From positions 1 through 48,176 of IMG/VR virus record IMGVR_UViG_3300008113_000334: 48,176 nt of DNA. One strand, written 5' to 3'. The DNA is from a virus. Positions 1-7,520 of the stretch are shown piece after piece (position 1 is the stretch's first letter; the number at the start of each line of letters is the position of its first letter). A model generated the notes under the pieces. That model was not told the DNA's origin. It made no database searches and was given only the letters and a program-made list of their open reading frames with translations. Made by a program: the position numbers and the translations under genes.

Positions 1-2
1 AG

Positions 3-83
3 CTCCGTACAACTTGGTCATCTGCAACTCTTTTCAAAAGAGCAGCAGATACATGGGTTGTCTACGGCGACTTGATGGCATAA
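3..83 (+). CDS. C-terminal end of a virion structural protein, probably tail fibre (partial)
   Basis: Only the last 26 codons are inside the window, in frame 3, ending at TAA 81-83. The visible end contains TTWSSATLFKRAADTWVVYG. Short C-terminal tails pairing a Trp-Ser-Ala-Thr stretch with a Thr-Trp-Val-Val-x-Gly-Asp-Leu stretch are common at the ends of phage fibre and other surface proteins. The next gene begins 19 nt downstream with its own ribosome binding site and encodes an Fn3-type surface protein, which supports a structural role. Alternative frames also stay open for part of this short stretch, so the call rests on sequence character and context. Nothing can be said about the rest of the protein. 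Confidence 0.5.
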   Translation, partial: LRTTWSSATLFKRAADTWVVYGDLMA

Positions 84-102
84 TAGGATAAAGGAGAAAA
101 AA

Positions 103-996
103 ATGGCAGCAGGCAAGAAGTCAGGTAGAAAGTCTCAAGCATCAAATGACTTTTTGGAACCATCTAATGTAACTAGCTTAACAGCTACTGATGTTGGAAC
201 CGCTAGACCTTACCTATTGACAGCTAATACAACATCAGCAGCCTCTGCAGCAGGAACTGGAGCAGCAGCTTCACTTTCTTGGACACAACCAGGAACACTA
301 GCAGCAACCTCATATGTAATTACAACAACACCAGAAACATATACTTGGGATACTGGTTCTGCTACAACTTCTGCTACATTTCAAGGTTTAGCATCAAATG
401 TATCTTACACATTTACAGTAAAAGCAAAAAGTGCTGGTGGAACTGCATCAGGTACCACCTCTTCATCTGTAACGGTAACTACAGTTCCAGCACAAATGGA
501 TGCACCAGTCCCAACAGCTGGCCTTAATCAAAACTCTATTGCATTCACAGCACCAGCAAATGGCGGTAAGGTTATTACTGGATATACTGTAACTGGCAGC
601 GATGCAACTTCTGGAACAGGATCTACAAGCCCTATTCTTATTAACGATACTGGCGGAACATCTCAAACCTATACAGTCAAGGCAACAAATGCCAATGGAG
701 ATAGCGTTGTTTCTTCAGCATCTGGATCTATTACAACACTAGCTCCTTTCTTTCCACCATTCTTTCCACCATTCTTTCCACCGTTTTTCCCTCCAAGCTT
801 CCCATTTTTCCCTCCATTTTTCCCACCGTTCTTCCCACCTTCATTCCCGTTCTTCCCACCGTTCTTCCCACCTTTCTTCCCTCCAAGCTTCCCGTTCTTC
901 CCACCGTTCTTCCCACCGTTCTTTCCAAGCTTTTCGGTATGTAGACCAGCATGCGGTGGCAGTACTTACTGTTTTAATGGAATGTGTATAAGTTAA
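103..996 (+). CDS. Fn3-domain surface/fibre protein with Phe-Pro repeat stalk and Cys-rich tip
   Basis: This 297-residue protein looks like a virion decoration or fibre component. Residues about 20-128 and 132-212 resemble two fibronectin type III domains (repeated SYTFTVKAKSAGG-like and QTYTVKATNANG-like strands). Residues 215-275 are a low-complexity stalk of Phe-Phe-Pro-Pro units broken by Ser-Phe-Pro. The last 18 residues hold four cysteines (280, 284, 290, 295) that could form two disulfides. No signal peptide is seen. The start is set by AAAGGAG a few bases upstream of the ATG. The architecture of Fn3, proline stalk and Cys tip matches the end of the large fibre at 36339-40148, although the repeat unit differs. 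The stalk is a candidate substrate for the prolyl-hydroxylase-like enzymes encoded just downstream. The exact position on the virion is unknown. Confidence 0.75.
   Translation: MAAGKKSGRKSQASNDFLEPSNVTSLTATDVGTARPYLLTANTTSAASAAGTGAAASLSWTQPGTLAATSYVITTTPETYTWDTGSATTSATFQGLASNVSYTFTVKAKSAGGTASGTTSSSVTVTTVPAQMDAPVPTAGLNQNSIAFTAPANGGKVITGYTVTGSDATSGTGSTSPILINDTGGTSQTYTVKATNANGDSVVSSASGSITTLAPFFPPFFPPFFPPFFPPSFPFFPPFFPPFFPPSFPFFPPFFPPFFPPSFPFFPPFFPPFFPSFSVCRPACGGSTYCFNGMCIS
745..927 (+). repeat. 12-bp tandem repeats coding for a Phe-Phe-Pro-Pro stalk
   Basis: Imperfect 12-bp units of the type TTCTTTCCACCA encode FFPP. Ser-Phe-Pro interruptions create a larger periodicity, with PSFPFFPP recurring three times. 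Synonymous third-base changes between units indicate an older expansion kept under protein-level selection, but copy number could still change by replication slippage. The array codes for residues 215-275 of the Fn3 surface protein. Confidence 0.9.
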
Positions 997-1070
997 TTAA
1001 ATAAAATACACAGTAACATAAAAAGTTAAATAGGTGTATAATTTAATAACAAATGATTGGTGGTAACATT

Positions 1071-1496
1071 ATGTTATTTAATGAATATGCTCTTGCAGTT
1101 GAAATAGAATATAGTTTGTTTGAAATTTTTGATATTTTATATATTCCAAAAGATACAGAGGTAGACCTAAGATATAAAGCTGCTACTTCATATGGAGCAC
1201 ATGGAGTTTATGTCCCTATTAGTAGTGGCTTTGCAATAGGTGATACATTTGAAAACAATACAGTGGTTCATAACCTAGAAAGTGAATCTGTTAATATATC
1301 AGATGATCAAAATGCTTATTTGTTTATATCAGATAATAAAATTTTTGGTGTTACTATAAATCAAAAACTAGATTTTGCTGATAAAAAATATCAAGCTGCA
1401 TTTGAAAGCAATGTTATTTTAATTGATACATCTTTAGAAAATAAAGCAAATATTGGTGATCTTTGGGATGGACAAAAAATTATTCCAATGGTATAA
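1071..1496 (+). CDS. Hypothetical protein following the Fn3/stalk gene
   Basis: This 141-residue protein is not recognised with confidence. An ATG at 1053 is also in frame, but the ATG at 1071 has GGTGG about seven bases upstream and gives the more usual arrangement. The C-terminus contains a GDLWDGQKI motif; a short Val/Ile-Gly-Asp-x-Trp-Asp-Gly turn is frequent near the ends of phage fibre-associated proteins. The gene occupies the same relative position as 40165-40545, between a stalked fibre gene and a Cys-cluster gene, and that protein also ends with an Asp-Gly-Glu-Lys-Phe stretch. A possible -10 element TATAAT lies at 1037-1042. A fibre-associated role is inference from position only. 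Confidence 0.6.
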   Translation: MLFNEYALAVEIEYSLFEIFDILYIPKDTEVDLRYKAATSYGAHGVYVPISSGFAIGDTFENNTVVHNLESESVNISDDQNAYLFISDNKIFGVTINQKLDFADKKYQAAFESNVILIDTSLENKANIGDLWDGQKIIPMV

Positions 1497-1497
1497 T
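1489..1497 (+). promoter_or_regulatory. Extended -10 promoter TGGTATAAT for the gene at 1519
   Basis: TGGTATAAT matches the extended -10 consensus TGnTATAAT. It overlaps the end of the preceding gene, whose last codons are ATG GTA TAA. A start near 1504 would give a 15-nt leader carrying AAAGGAG. Confidence 0.6.
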
Positions 1498-1518
1498 TTT
1501 AAAAAGGAGCTTTAATTT

Positions 1519-1761
1519 ATGTCAAAGTGGAATGAATGGAAAAAAAATCTAGGTGATTCAAGGCCTTGGCACCTTTTAGATCCAGATAGAAAAATAAACA
1601 ATAAAGACATTATTGATAAAAGAATGCAATCTTGTTTAGGATGTGAGTTTTTTTTACAAACCAAACAATGCAGTAAGTGTGGATGCTTTATGCCATTAAA
1701 AACCCTTTTATCTAATGCAGAATGCCCTATTGGAAAATGGGGAAAAGAAGTAGATGCCTAG
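1519..1761 (+). CDS. Small Cys-cluster protein (DUF6171-like, predicted zinc-binding), copy 1
   Basis: This is an 80-residue protein with six ordered cysteines: C39-x2-C42, C51-x2-C54-x-C56 and C69-Pro, followed by a Gly-Lys-Trp ending block. The pattern CxxC...CxxCGCF...K...CP.GKW matches a family of small predicted zinc-binding proteins that I recall as DUF6171; its function is not known. AAAAGGAG precedes the ATG. The last bases overlap the start of the next gene by 8 nt, suggesting translational coupling to the DUF6065-like gene. A clear paralogue with the same cysteine order is at 40562-40792, also close to an oxygenase gene. A role as a metal-binding partner of that machinery is speculation. 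Confidence 0.75.
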   Translation: MSKWNEWKKNLGDSRPWHLLDPDRKINNKDIIDKRMQSCLGCEFFLQTKQCSKCGCFMPLKTLLSNAECPIGKWGKEVDA

Positions 1762-2518
1762 TAAGCCAAAAATTATATTTTGGACTAATGATATAGATGC
1801 CCCATATCCAAAAATTGAACCAGCATCTATTCGTAGAGAATGGATGGATAAAACACACAATAAATTAGCATATAAATGCACTCCACTATTAGATGCAATG
1901 TCAAACGGTTGGGAAATAAAACTTCCACAAGATGTTATTGTTAGTTGGGACGGAGTATCTGAAGGAATAGATGGAGAAGATCCTAATCATATCTCTATTC
2001 TTTCTGGAGAATTTTACAACGGTATTAAACTTGTATCTAAAGATACAGGAGTGGGAGCCATTACATTTGTTTTTGGATTAATTGCAGAAACAGACGATGA
2101 CCATTATTTAACTATTTCTGGACCCCCAAATTATATATTTAAAGATGCTCAAGCACTAACTGGACTATTAAGATCTAATCGTTTTATGGATCATCCATTG
2201 CAAGTAACATGGAAAATAAATACTGCAAACAAAGAAATATTGTTTCCAAAAGGAATGCCATTATGCTTCATATCTATACATAAAAAAAATACTACAGAGC
2301 TTACAGATGTAGAGATAAAATATGCAGACAAAGAAAAAAGAGAAAGTTTTGAAAAATATACAAATAAAAGATCACAACATTTTGGGGATAATGGACAGTA
2401 TGCATGGCCACAATTCTATAAAAATGGTATAGATTACAATGGAGATAAAGTTGATAAAACAATAACAAAAAGGATATTAAAACCAATTAAGTACACTAAA
2501 GATGATGGTATGATATAA
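1754..2518 (+). CDS. DUF6065-like protein, copy 1
   Basis: This 254-residue protein resembles the DUF6065 family, identified from recalled features: an early Arg-Arg-Glu-Trp-Met-Asp segment (about residues 27-32), an Ala-Tyr-x-Cys-x-Pro-Leu segment, a Gly-Trp-Glu segment, Trp-Asp-Gly, a central Gly-Pro-Pro-Asn strand, and later a Met-Pro-Leu-Cys strand. The biochemical role of the family is unknown. Four members occur here (1754, 3954, 4655 divergent, 44130), each next to a 2OG-type dioxygenase. This suggests a partner, for instance in substrate presentation, but no catalytic residue can be assigned. The gene overlaps the preceding stop by 8 nt, and its own stop overlaps an extended -10 promoter. 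Confidence 0.7.
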   Translation: MPSKPKIIFWTNDIDAPYPKIEPASIRREWMDKTHNKLAYKCTPLLDAMSNGWEIKLPQDVIVSWDGVSEGIDGEDPNHISILSGEFYNGIKLVSKDTGVGAITFVFGLIAETDDDHYLTISGPPNYIFKDAQALTGLLRSNRFMDHPLQVTWKINTANKEILFPKGMPLCFISIHKKNTTELTDVEIKYADKEKRESFEKYTNKRSQHFGDNGQYAWPQFYKNGIDYNGDKVDKTITKRILKPIKYTKDDGMI

Positions 2519-2519
2519 T
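2511..2519 (+). promoter_or_regulatory. Extended -10 promoter TGATATAAT for the gene at 2547
   Basis: TGATATAAT overlaps the ATG ATA TAA end of the upstream gene. The predicted start near 2526 leaves a leader of about 20 nt before the first 2OG dioxygenase gene. Confidence 0.6.
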
Positions 2520-2546
2520 TATTAAGAATACAGTTTGGGGTAAACT

Positions 2547-3260
2547 ATGTACAGCGAAGAAGAAAATCCTTGGTTTACTAAGGATAGATCAGAATCTTTA
2601 TCAACCAGAGTGCCAAGAAATCTAAACGGTATCAACATATCTAATCCAGCACTAGGACTAAATATCTATGAAGGTGCCATCAGTAAGGATGATGTTGACT
2701 GGGTTATAGATACACTTGAGAAAAATTTATCTAAAGGTTCAAGCTATAAGTGGAGCGAAGCACAGGTAACTAATTCTAATAAGCCAATAAAATCTGCACG
2801 AGACTGCTCAGACTTTAAGTTTAATGACAAAACTCTAGGACCAAGAACTGAACAAAACTCTGAACTTTTGAATATTTATGAAAAAATGTATGATATTGTA
2901 AAAAAGTGTGTTGATGATTATGCAAAATACTGGGGAATAAATGTAACTTACTATGAAGCATTTAACTTCGTTAAGTATGAAGGTGAAGGCCAAGAATTTA
3001 AAATACATGCTGACCACGGCCCACATTACAATACAACAGTGTCAATTGTTGTCTATCTAAATGAAGATTATGATGGTGGAGAAATACATTTTCCAAGACT
3101 TGACAAGCTAACATATACCCCAAAAGCTGGAGATATTGCAGTATTTCCATCAAATTATATTTATGAACATGCCTCGCTTCCAATGAAATCTGGAAGAAAA
3201 TACTGTATAGTTATCATGTCAGACATTAATCTTTTGGGTCATCCAGAACAAAAAATGTAG
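2547..3260 (+). CDS. Prolyl-4-hydroxylase-type Fe(II)/2OG dioxygenase, copy 1 (Lys type)
   Basis: This 237-residue protein carries the C-terminal catalytic double-stranded beta-helix of the P4H family (2OG-FeII_Oxy_3 type). The iron-binding triad appears to be H154-x-D156 and H208. The hallmark strand VYLNEDYDGGEIHFP follows the first histidine, and a Lys-Ala-Gly-Asp segment precedes AVFPSNYIYEH. The residue expected to bind the distal carboxylate of 2-oxoglutarate is K218 (GRKY) rather than Arg; collagen prolyl hydroxylases also use Lys. The reaction would be hydroxylation of a protein or small-molecule substrate with release of succinate and CO2. It is most like the neighbour at 3280 (both have an EAFNF motif), suggesting tandem duplication. 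The substrate is unknown; proline repeats in the fibres are candidates. Confidence 0.85.
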   Translation: MYSEEENPWFTKDRSESLSTRVPRNLNGINISNPALGLNIYEGAISKDDVDWVIDTLEKNLSKGSSYKWSEAQVTNSNKPIKSARDCSDFKFNDKTLGPRTEQNSELLNIYEKMYDIVKKCVDDYAKYWGINVTYYEAFNFVKYEGEGQEFKIHADHGPHYNTTVSIVVYLNEDYDGGEIHFPRLDKLTYTPKAGDIAVFPSNYIYEHASLPMKSGRKYCIVIMSDINLLGHPEQKM

Positions 3261-3279
3261 TAAAACAAAAGGAGAAAAT

Positions 3280-3954
3280 ATGAATGCAATCAATAATGAG
3301 TTGGTATCATGGAGCGGTGTTGAAGAAGTCGCACCAGGAATTTTAGTTTATCATGATGTTCTTCCAAAAGACCTAGATTTAATTAATAGGTTAGAGTCTG
3401 TGCTAGACACAAATAATGAAAATAATTATAATTGGCAAGAGGCATATGTTGGGTATAGACAAAGAATGCCTGAGTATAGGGACTGTGTAGATTTTAAGTT
3501 TAAAAAAACAGATATTGAGGGTGATACATCTGAGCATTCTCTAAAGCTACAAGCAATATGGCAAGATTGTTTTGATAGACAAAACCTTGCCGTACAGGAT
3601 TACTGTAAACGCTTTAACATTTATAACTTAAGATATTGGGAAGCATTTAATTTTATTAAGTATGAGCCAGGACATCACTTTATGGAGCACCACGACCATG
3701 GCTTTTCTTATAACTGTACCGTTTCATTAGTAGCTTATCTGAATGATGATTTTGAGGGCGGAGAACTATTTTTTAGATTGCAAGGTATTAACTATATACC
3801 AAAAGCTGGGGATGTTGTATTATTTCCATCAACATACATGTATCCCCATCAAGCAAAAGTAGTTCATTCTGGAACTAAGTATTCACTGGTTACAATGCTT
3901 GACTATAGCGATAAATTTCATAAGCCAGAATTTTATCAAGAAACAGGATCTTAA
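3280..3954 (+). CDS. Prolyl-4-hydroxylase-type Fe(II)/2OG dioxygenase, copy 2 (Lys type)
   Basis: This 224-residue P4H-like enzyme has the triad H137-x-D139 and H190, with K200 at the 2OG-carboxylate position (SGTKY). The strands VAYLNDDFEGGELFF and PKAGDVVLFPS are typical of the family. It shares a DCVDFKF/DCSDFKF segment and EAFNF with the preceding gene, so the two are probably tandem paralogues. The start is well supported by AAAGGAGAAAAT immediately upstream of the ATG. The stop overlaps the next start as TAATG, coupling it to a DUF6065-like gene. Length is about that of the bare catalytic domain, without the peptide-binding domain of animal collagen hydroxylases, as in short viral and algal P4Hs. 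Confidence 0.85.
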   Translation: MNAINNELVSWSGVEEVAPGILVYHDVLPKDLDLINRLESVLDTNNENNYNWQEAYVGYRQRMPEYRDCVDFKFKKTDIEGDTSEHSLKLQAIWQDCFDRQNLAVQDYCKRFNIYNLRYWEAFNFIKYEPGHHFMEHHDHGFSYNCTVSLVAYLNDDFEGGELFFRLQGINYIPKAGDVVLFPSTYMYPHQAKVVHSGTKYSLVTMLDYSDKFHKPEFYQETGS

Positions 3955-4658
3955 TGTCAATAGTCACATGCTATAAATTAAATAAAAAAGCTTTAAATAT
4001 ATCTCCAATGAGTATAAAGAGAGATTGGATGGATGAGACCCCGCAGGGTCATGCATATAGATGTCATCCAGTGACATCAGCTAATGTAATTGGCTGGTAT
4101 ATCTCTTGTCCAGTAGACATTAAGTTTATTTGGAATGGAATTAATGATACAACTCCAAACAATGTAACAGTATTGGAAGGTAACGATTATGTTTATACAG
4201 GTAGGGGTCAATCAACCGTTAGCTTCAACACTGGATTTATTTTAAGGACAGAAGAAAAGATGAGTGTTCTTACAATAACTCCACAAAACTATTTTAATAA
4301 AGATCTTGAGGTTATGTCTTCTCTTATTTCAACATCTTTTTTAGATTCTGATTTTCCACTGGCAGTTAAATGTATGACAGCAAATAAAGAAATTACAATA
4401 AAGGCAAACACTCCAATAGCAACAATTATTCCAATCTCTGTATCATCATTAAAAGATGAATCTATCACTATTGTAAATTTTGAAAATATTGCAGAAAGAA
4501 ATGCACAGATGCAGGCATATGGCGATGCAGCCCAAGAAATAAATCAATCAGGGGAATGGACTGATTGGTACCGTAATGCAGTAAATGAAAAAGGCGAGTC
4601 TATTGGATCACATGAGGTTAAAAATTTAAAGTTAAGTGTGATTGATAATACAATATGA
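3954..4658 (+). CDS. DUF6065-like protein, copy 2
   Basis: This 234-residue protein is clearly related to the protein at 1754: it has Lys-Arg-Asp-Trp-Met-Asp near residue 22-27, a Tyr-Arg-Cys-His-Pro segment, Gly-Trp-Tyr, Trp-Asn-Gly-Ile, a central Thr-Pro-Gln-Asn-Tyr-Phe strand and a later Thr-Pro-Ile-Ala segment. These correspond in order to the recalled DUF6065 family pattern. It is coupled to both neighbours by overlaps of TAATG upstream and ATGA downstream, so it is co-translated with a P4H-like enzyme and with a third, more distant relative. No catalytic motif is evident. The family may form a cupin-like beta fold, but that is a guess from the strand-rich sequence. Confidence 0.65.
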   Translation: MSIVTCYKLNKKALNISPMSIKRDWMDETPQGHAYRCHPVTSANVIGWYISCPVDIKFIWNGINDTTPNNVTVLEGNDYVYTGRGQSTVSFNTGFILRTEEKMSVLTITPQNYFNKDLEVMSSLISTSFLDSDFPLAVKCMTANKEITIKANTPIATIIPISVSSLKDESITIVNFENIAERNAQMQAYGDAAQEINQSGEWTDWYRNAVNEKGESIGSHEVKNLKLSVIDNTI

Positions 4659-5380
4659 AGGTTATAGAATTTATTAGCAATAGATACTGGTTGAGGTCAG
4701 ATAGCGAATCAATACCTAAGTCTATATCAAAGCTAATTCCATCTTGGTATAGACAGGCTGATAGATTTGCTAAGATGCCCAATGGAGAATATTGGGTTGG
4801 TCCAGATGCTGGAAAGATACCAACATGGAAAGCATGCCCAGCACTTTTAGATATAATGACAACAGGATATAGTCTTGTAACACCATGCGATATAACATTT
4901 TCAATTGATGATATTGGAAATATTTCAGCAAAGGTTAGTGATCCACTTTATCAAGATTTTGTTACAAGAAGAGAGCCAATGCCACAGTTTGAACAACCGC
5001 ATGGATATTACAAGTATCATTTTGCTTGGTTCCCAGAATGGGCTATAAAAGTTCCCTCTGGGTATAGTGTTTTATACTCTTCTCCATTTAATAGATATGA
5101 TCTGCCCTTTATGACAGTTGCTGGAATTATAGATAACGATAAAGTTAATCTTCCTGGATCTATGCCATTTTTTATTAAAGAGGGGTGGACTGGAGTTATA
5201 CCAGCTGGAACCCCATATGCTCAGATGATTCCTTTTTTAAGAGAAGATTGGAAATCACAAACAGTCATTCCAACAGTAAATGATATAATTATTAACAATA
5301 CACAAAATAGTAAAAAATATCGTATTCCAAATGGTGGTGTATATAAAAATAGTGTTTGGACTAAAAGGTCTTACGAATAG
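4655..5380 (+). CDS. Divergent DUF6065-related protein
   Basis: This 241-residue protein is beta-rich, without transmembrane segments. It resembles its neighbours in overall plan: a Cys-Pro-Ala-Leu-Leu-Asp segment followed by a Gly-Tyr-Ser segment and Thr-Pro-Cys-Asp, a central Ser-Ser-Pro-Phe-Asn-Arg strand, and a later Ile-Pro-Ala-Gly-Thr-Pro strand. The Trp-Met-Asp signature of the other copies is missing, and the N-terminal YRQADRF segment suggests a separate subfamily seen in other environmental phages. It begins with an ATGA overlap. Its last codons precede a TGGTATAAT promoter for the next gene. Function unknown; relationship to DUF6065 is moderate confidence and could be tested by structure prediction. 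Confidence 0.55.
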   Translation: MKVIEFISNRYWLRSDSESIPKSISKLIPSWYRQADRFAKMPNGEYWVGPDAGKIPTWKACPALLDIMTTGYSLVTPCDITFSIDDIGNISAKVSDPLYQDFVTRREPMPQFEQPHGYYKYHFAWFPEWAIKVPSGYSVLYSSPFNRYDLPFMTVAGIIDNDKVNLPGSMPFFIKEGWTGVIPAGTPYAQMIPFLREDWKSQTVIPTVNDIIINNTQNSKKYRIPNGGVYKNSVWTKRSYE

Positions 5381-5384
5381 AAAG

Positions 5385-5393
5385 TGGTATAAT
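5385..5393 (+). promoter_or_regulatory. Extended -10 promoter TGGTATAAT; predicted leaderless start at 5400
   Basis: TATAAT occupies 5388-5393. Counting the final T as -7 places +1 at 5400, exactly the A of the ATG of the next gene. There is no good Shine-Dalgarno sequence and no clear -35 box at normal spacing. Confidence 0.65.
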
Positions 5394-5399
5394 AAAAAT

Positions 5400-6065
5400 A
5401 TGACAGAAGAAATTCAAAATCGCAACATGATTCAATACGAATCAATTACCCCTGCTGGGTTTTTTGGTTCATCGCCAGAACATATTCAAGCAAGAGAAAA
5501 TTTTATGACCAAAGAAGAGCATGAGTTCTTGTTAGATGCTGCAAAAAGAATAACAGTATGGGATGTAACAGAAACTCACTATAATGAAGATGGGGTTGTT
5601 ACATATGATTCTGATTATTGGAAAGACAGAGTTGCAACAGCAAACACCTTAGATAAGCTAGATCCACAAATATCTATTGTTATTTCTAATATGGTTAAGC
5701 GTTTTAAAAAAGATGTAGATGCATATTTTGAAGTTGATGCTAAAGAAACAAGTCCAGCAATTGTAAGATGGCTTCCAGGTCAGCTTCAGATGCCACATGC
5801 TGATAAGCAACTACCAAGCGGTGAGCCAAATGATTTTCCATGGTTTGACCTAGCTGGATTATTCTACTTAAATGACGATTATGAGGGCGGAGAGTTATAC
5901 TTTCCAAATCAAGGTATAGAGTTTAAGCCAAAGCCAGGAGCAGCATATTTTTTCCCAGGAGATTTAAACTATGTTCACGGTGTTCGTGAAATTAAAAGCG
6001 GTATTAGATATGTAATACCATTTTTCTGGACAATTCAAAAGCATACAGGAGATAGACAGCCATGA
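5400..6065 (+). CDS. Prolyl-4-hydroxylase-type Fe(II)/2OG dioxygenase, copy 3 (Arg type)
   Basis: This is a 221-residue P4H-like enzyme starting at the ATG directly downstream of a promoter. An in-frame ATG at 5331 lies inside the previous gene and is less likely. The triad is H133-x-D135 and H193, with R203 (SGIRY) as the probable 2OG-binding residue, unlike the Lys in copies 1 and 2. Family strands LFYLNDDYEGGELYFP and PKPGAAYFFPGD are present. The end overlaps the next gene as ATGA. A change between Lys and Arg at this site separates known 2OG-enzyme subgroups, so this copy may have a different substrate or ancestry. Confidence 0.85.
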   Translation: MTEEIQNRNMIQYESITPAGFFGSSPEHIQARENFMTKEEHEFLLDAAKRITVWDVTETHYNEDGVVTYDSDYWKDRVATANTLDKLDPQISIVISNMVKRFKKDVDAYFEVDAKETSPAIVRWLPGQLQMPHADKQLPSGEPNDFPWFDLAGLFYLNDDYEGGELYFPNQGIEFKPKPGAAYFFPGDLNYVHGVREIKSGIRYVIPFFWTIQKHTGDRQP

Positions 6066-6811
6066 CAAACCTCAATAATAAAGTGAGACTAACTAAAGAT
6101 ATTATTCTTTATGAAAACTTTTTAACCAATGAAGAATCTGAACAAATTATTAAAGTTTTAGATAAACAGGTTGAAAATGAAAAAATTATCTGGTCTCCAA
6201 TATCTTTTTATGAGTCATACTCATCAGTACTTCCTAAAGATGGTGATCAAGAAATCATTGACTTTGGCCTTCCATCAGACATATTCTCAAAAATTAAACA
6301 AGGAATTATAAATGGAGTTGCCTCTATTCACGATCTAGATCCAGGCACCATTGTTGAGATAGGCTACCATACTCAAAAGTGGGAACCTGGTGCTTATGCC
6401 AGAATACATTCTGACAACACTGATGAGCATGGAAATACTGGACCATTTGAAAGAAGCAGGTATGCAGCATTTATTTATTTAAATGAAGACTTTGAAGGTG
6501 GCCTGCTACAGTTCCCAAGTCATGACATATCCATATCTCCAAAAACTGGAATGCTTGCTGTTTTTAGCGGAGGATATGAGAATATGCACGAAGTAACAAT
6601 GATTACAAAAGGTGTAAGATATACAATGGGCTCATTCTGGGACGATAGAGAAGAGTCAGCATATTCACAAGAAACAAGAGATATGTGGGCTGAAGAAATG
6701 AAAAAGGTAAGAGATGCACAAAAGATAGAAAAAGAAGAGTGGCAAAATCTTATAAAAGAAGGATATAAAATTGATATGAATGGTAATAAGTATAAGGTAG
6801 AAGACGTATAA
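6062..6811 (+). CDS. Prolyl-4-hydroxylase-type Fe(II)/2OG dioxygenase, copy 4 with charged C-terminal tail (Arg type)
   Basis: This 249-residue protein has H116-x-D118, H176 and R186 (GVRY). The strand FIYLNEDFEGGLLQFP differs slightly from the family, with Leu-Leu in place of Glu-Leu. After the catalytic domain there is an extra tail of about 55 residues, rich in Lys and Glu (from about residue 195), predicted helical. The tail is absent from the other copies and may mediate protein contact. The start is fixed by an ATGA overlap with the upstream dioxygenase. The HSDNTDEHGN stretch just after the first histidine is longer than usual. Substrate unknown. Confidence 0.83.
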   Translation: MTNLNNKVRLTKDIILYENFLTNEESEQIIKVLDKQVENEKIIWSPISFYESYSSVLPKDGDQEIIDFGLPSDIFSKIKQGIINGVASIHDLDPGTIVEIGYHTQKWEPGAYARIHSDNTDEHGNTGPFERSRYAAFIYLNEDFEGGLLQFPSHDISISPKTGMLAVFSGGYENMHEVTMITKGVRYTMGSFWDDREESAYSQETRDMWAEEMKKVRDAQKIEKEEWQNLIKEGYKIDMNGNKYKVEDV

Positions 6812-6814
6812 CAT

Positions 6815-7474
6815 ATGAGTAGTTTTTTAAAAGAAGAATTAGAAGAAAATGACTTTATAGTAAAAAATATAACAGATGATGTTTTAATAGTAGAAAACTT
6901 TTTATCTCAAGAAGAAATTGACGAAATATTCAATATTATATCCAACACCCCAGAAGAAGACTGGAACATTGAATACTATTTTAATGTGAAAATGTTTTGT
7001 ATGGAAAAGTTTGGTAGAGATGACATTGATAATCTTGTAGCTGAAGGCAAGTTTGAGATAACTCAAAACTGGAATGATAAAAATTTAAATATAGCTAATA
7101 AGAAAATCTATCGTTCTATTTATCGCAGACTAAGAGACATTGTTAGTTTTTCATATCCTGATCTTGAGCTAAGTGGTTTGGCCACTATTCAAAGAATGCA
7201 AGAAGGTGTTGAGTTAAAATCACATACTGACCAACATACAGACCCATCTATATCTTATGCTGCAATTGTTTATTTAAATGATGACTATGTAGATGGAGAG
7301 CTTTTTTTTAAACACATGAATATAGAACTAAAGCCCAAATCAGGCTCTTTGGTCTTGTTTCCAGGTAACGATAAGTATGAGCATGGAGTAAGGCATGTAG
7401 GAGCAGGCCCAGTCAGATATGTGCTTGTTGGATTTATAAAAAAGGTTAATTTTTATGAAAATAACAAGTACTAA
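6815..7474 (+). CDS. Prolyl-4-hydroxylase-type Fe(II)/2OG dioxygenase, copy 5 (Arg type)
   Basis: This 219-residue protein has the triad H137-x-D139 and H190, and R201 (GPVRY) as the likely 2OG ligand. Family strands are VYLNDDYVDGELFF (Val-Asp replaces the usual Glu-Gly) and KPKSGSLVLFPG. The N-terminus is acidic and helical. It starts three bases after the previous gene with little Shine-Dalgarno support, so it is probably translated by coupling. A TGGTATTAT promoter follows its stop, separating it from copy 6. As with its neighbours, the fold assignment is firm and the substrate is not. Confidence 0.83.
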   Translation: MSSFLKEELEENDFIVKNITDDVLIVENFLSQEEIDEIFNIISNTPEEDWNIEYYFNVKMFCMEKFGRDDIDNLVAEGKFEITQNWNDKNLNIANKKIYRSIYRRLRDIVSFSYPDLELSGLATIQRMQEGVELKSHTDQHTDPSISYAAIVYLNDDYVDGELFFKHMNIELKPKSGSLVLFPGNDKYEHGVRHVGAGPVRYVLVGFIKKVNFYENNKY

Positions 7475-7489
7475 TGTATTTTAAGAATG

Positions 7490-7498
7490 TGGTATTAT
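7490..7498 (+). promoter_or_regulatory. Extended -10-like promoter TGGTATTAT for the gene at 7521
   Basis: TGGTATTAT lies in the gap after the gene ending at 7474. The start near 7505 would give a 16-nt leader containing AGGAG before the ATG. One mismatch from TATAAT; a TATACT partly overlaps at 7498-7503 without a TG. Confidence 0.5.
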
Positions 7499-7520
7499 AT
7501 ACTAAAGGAGATGTGAGACC

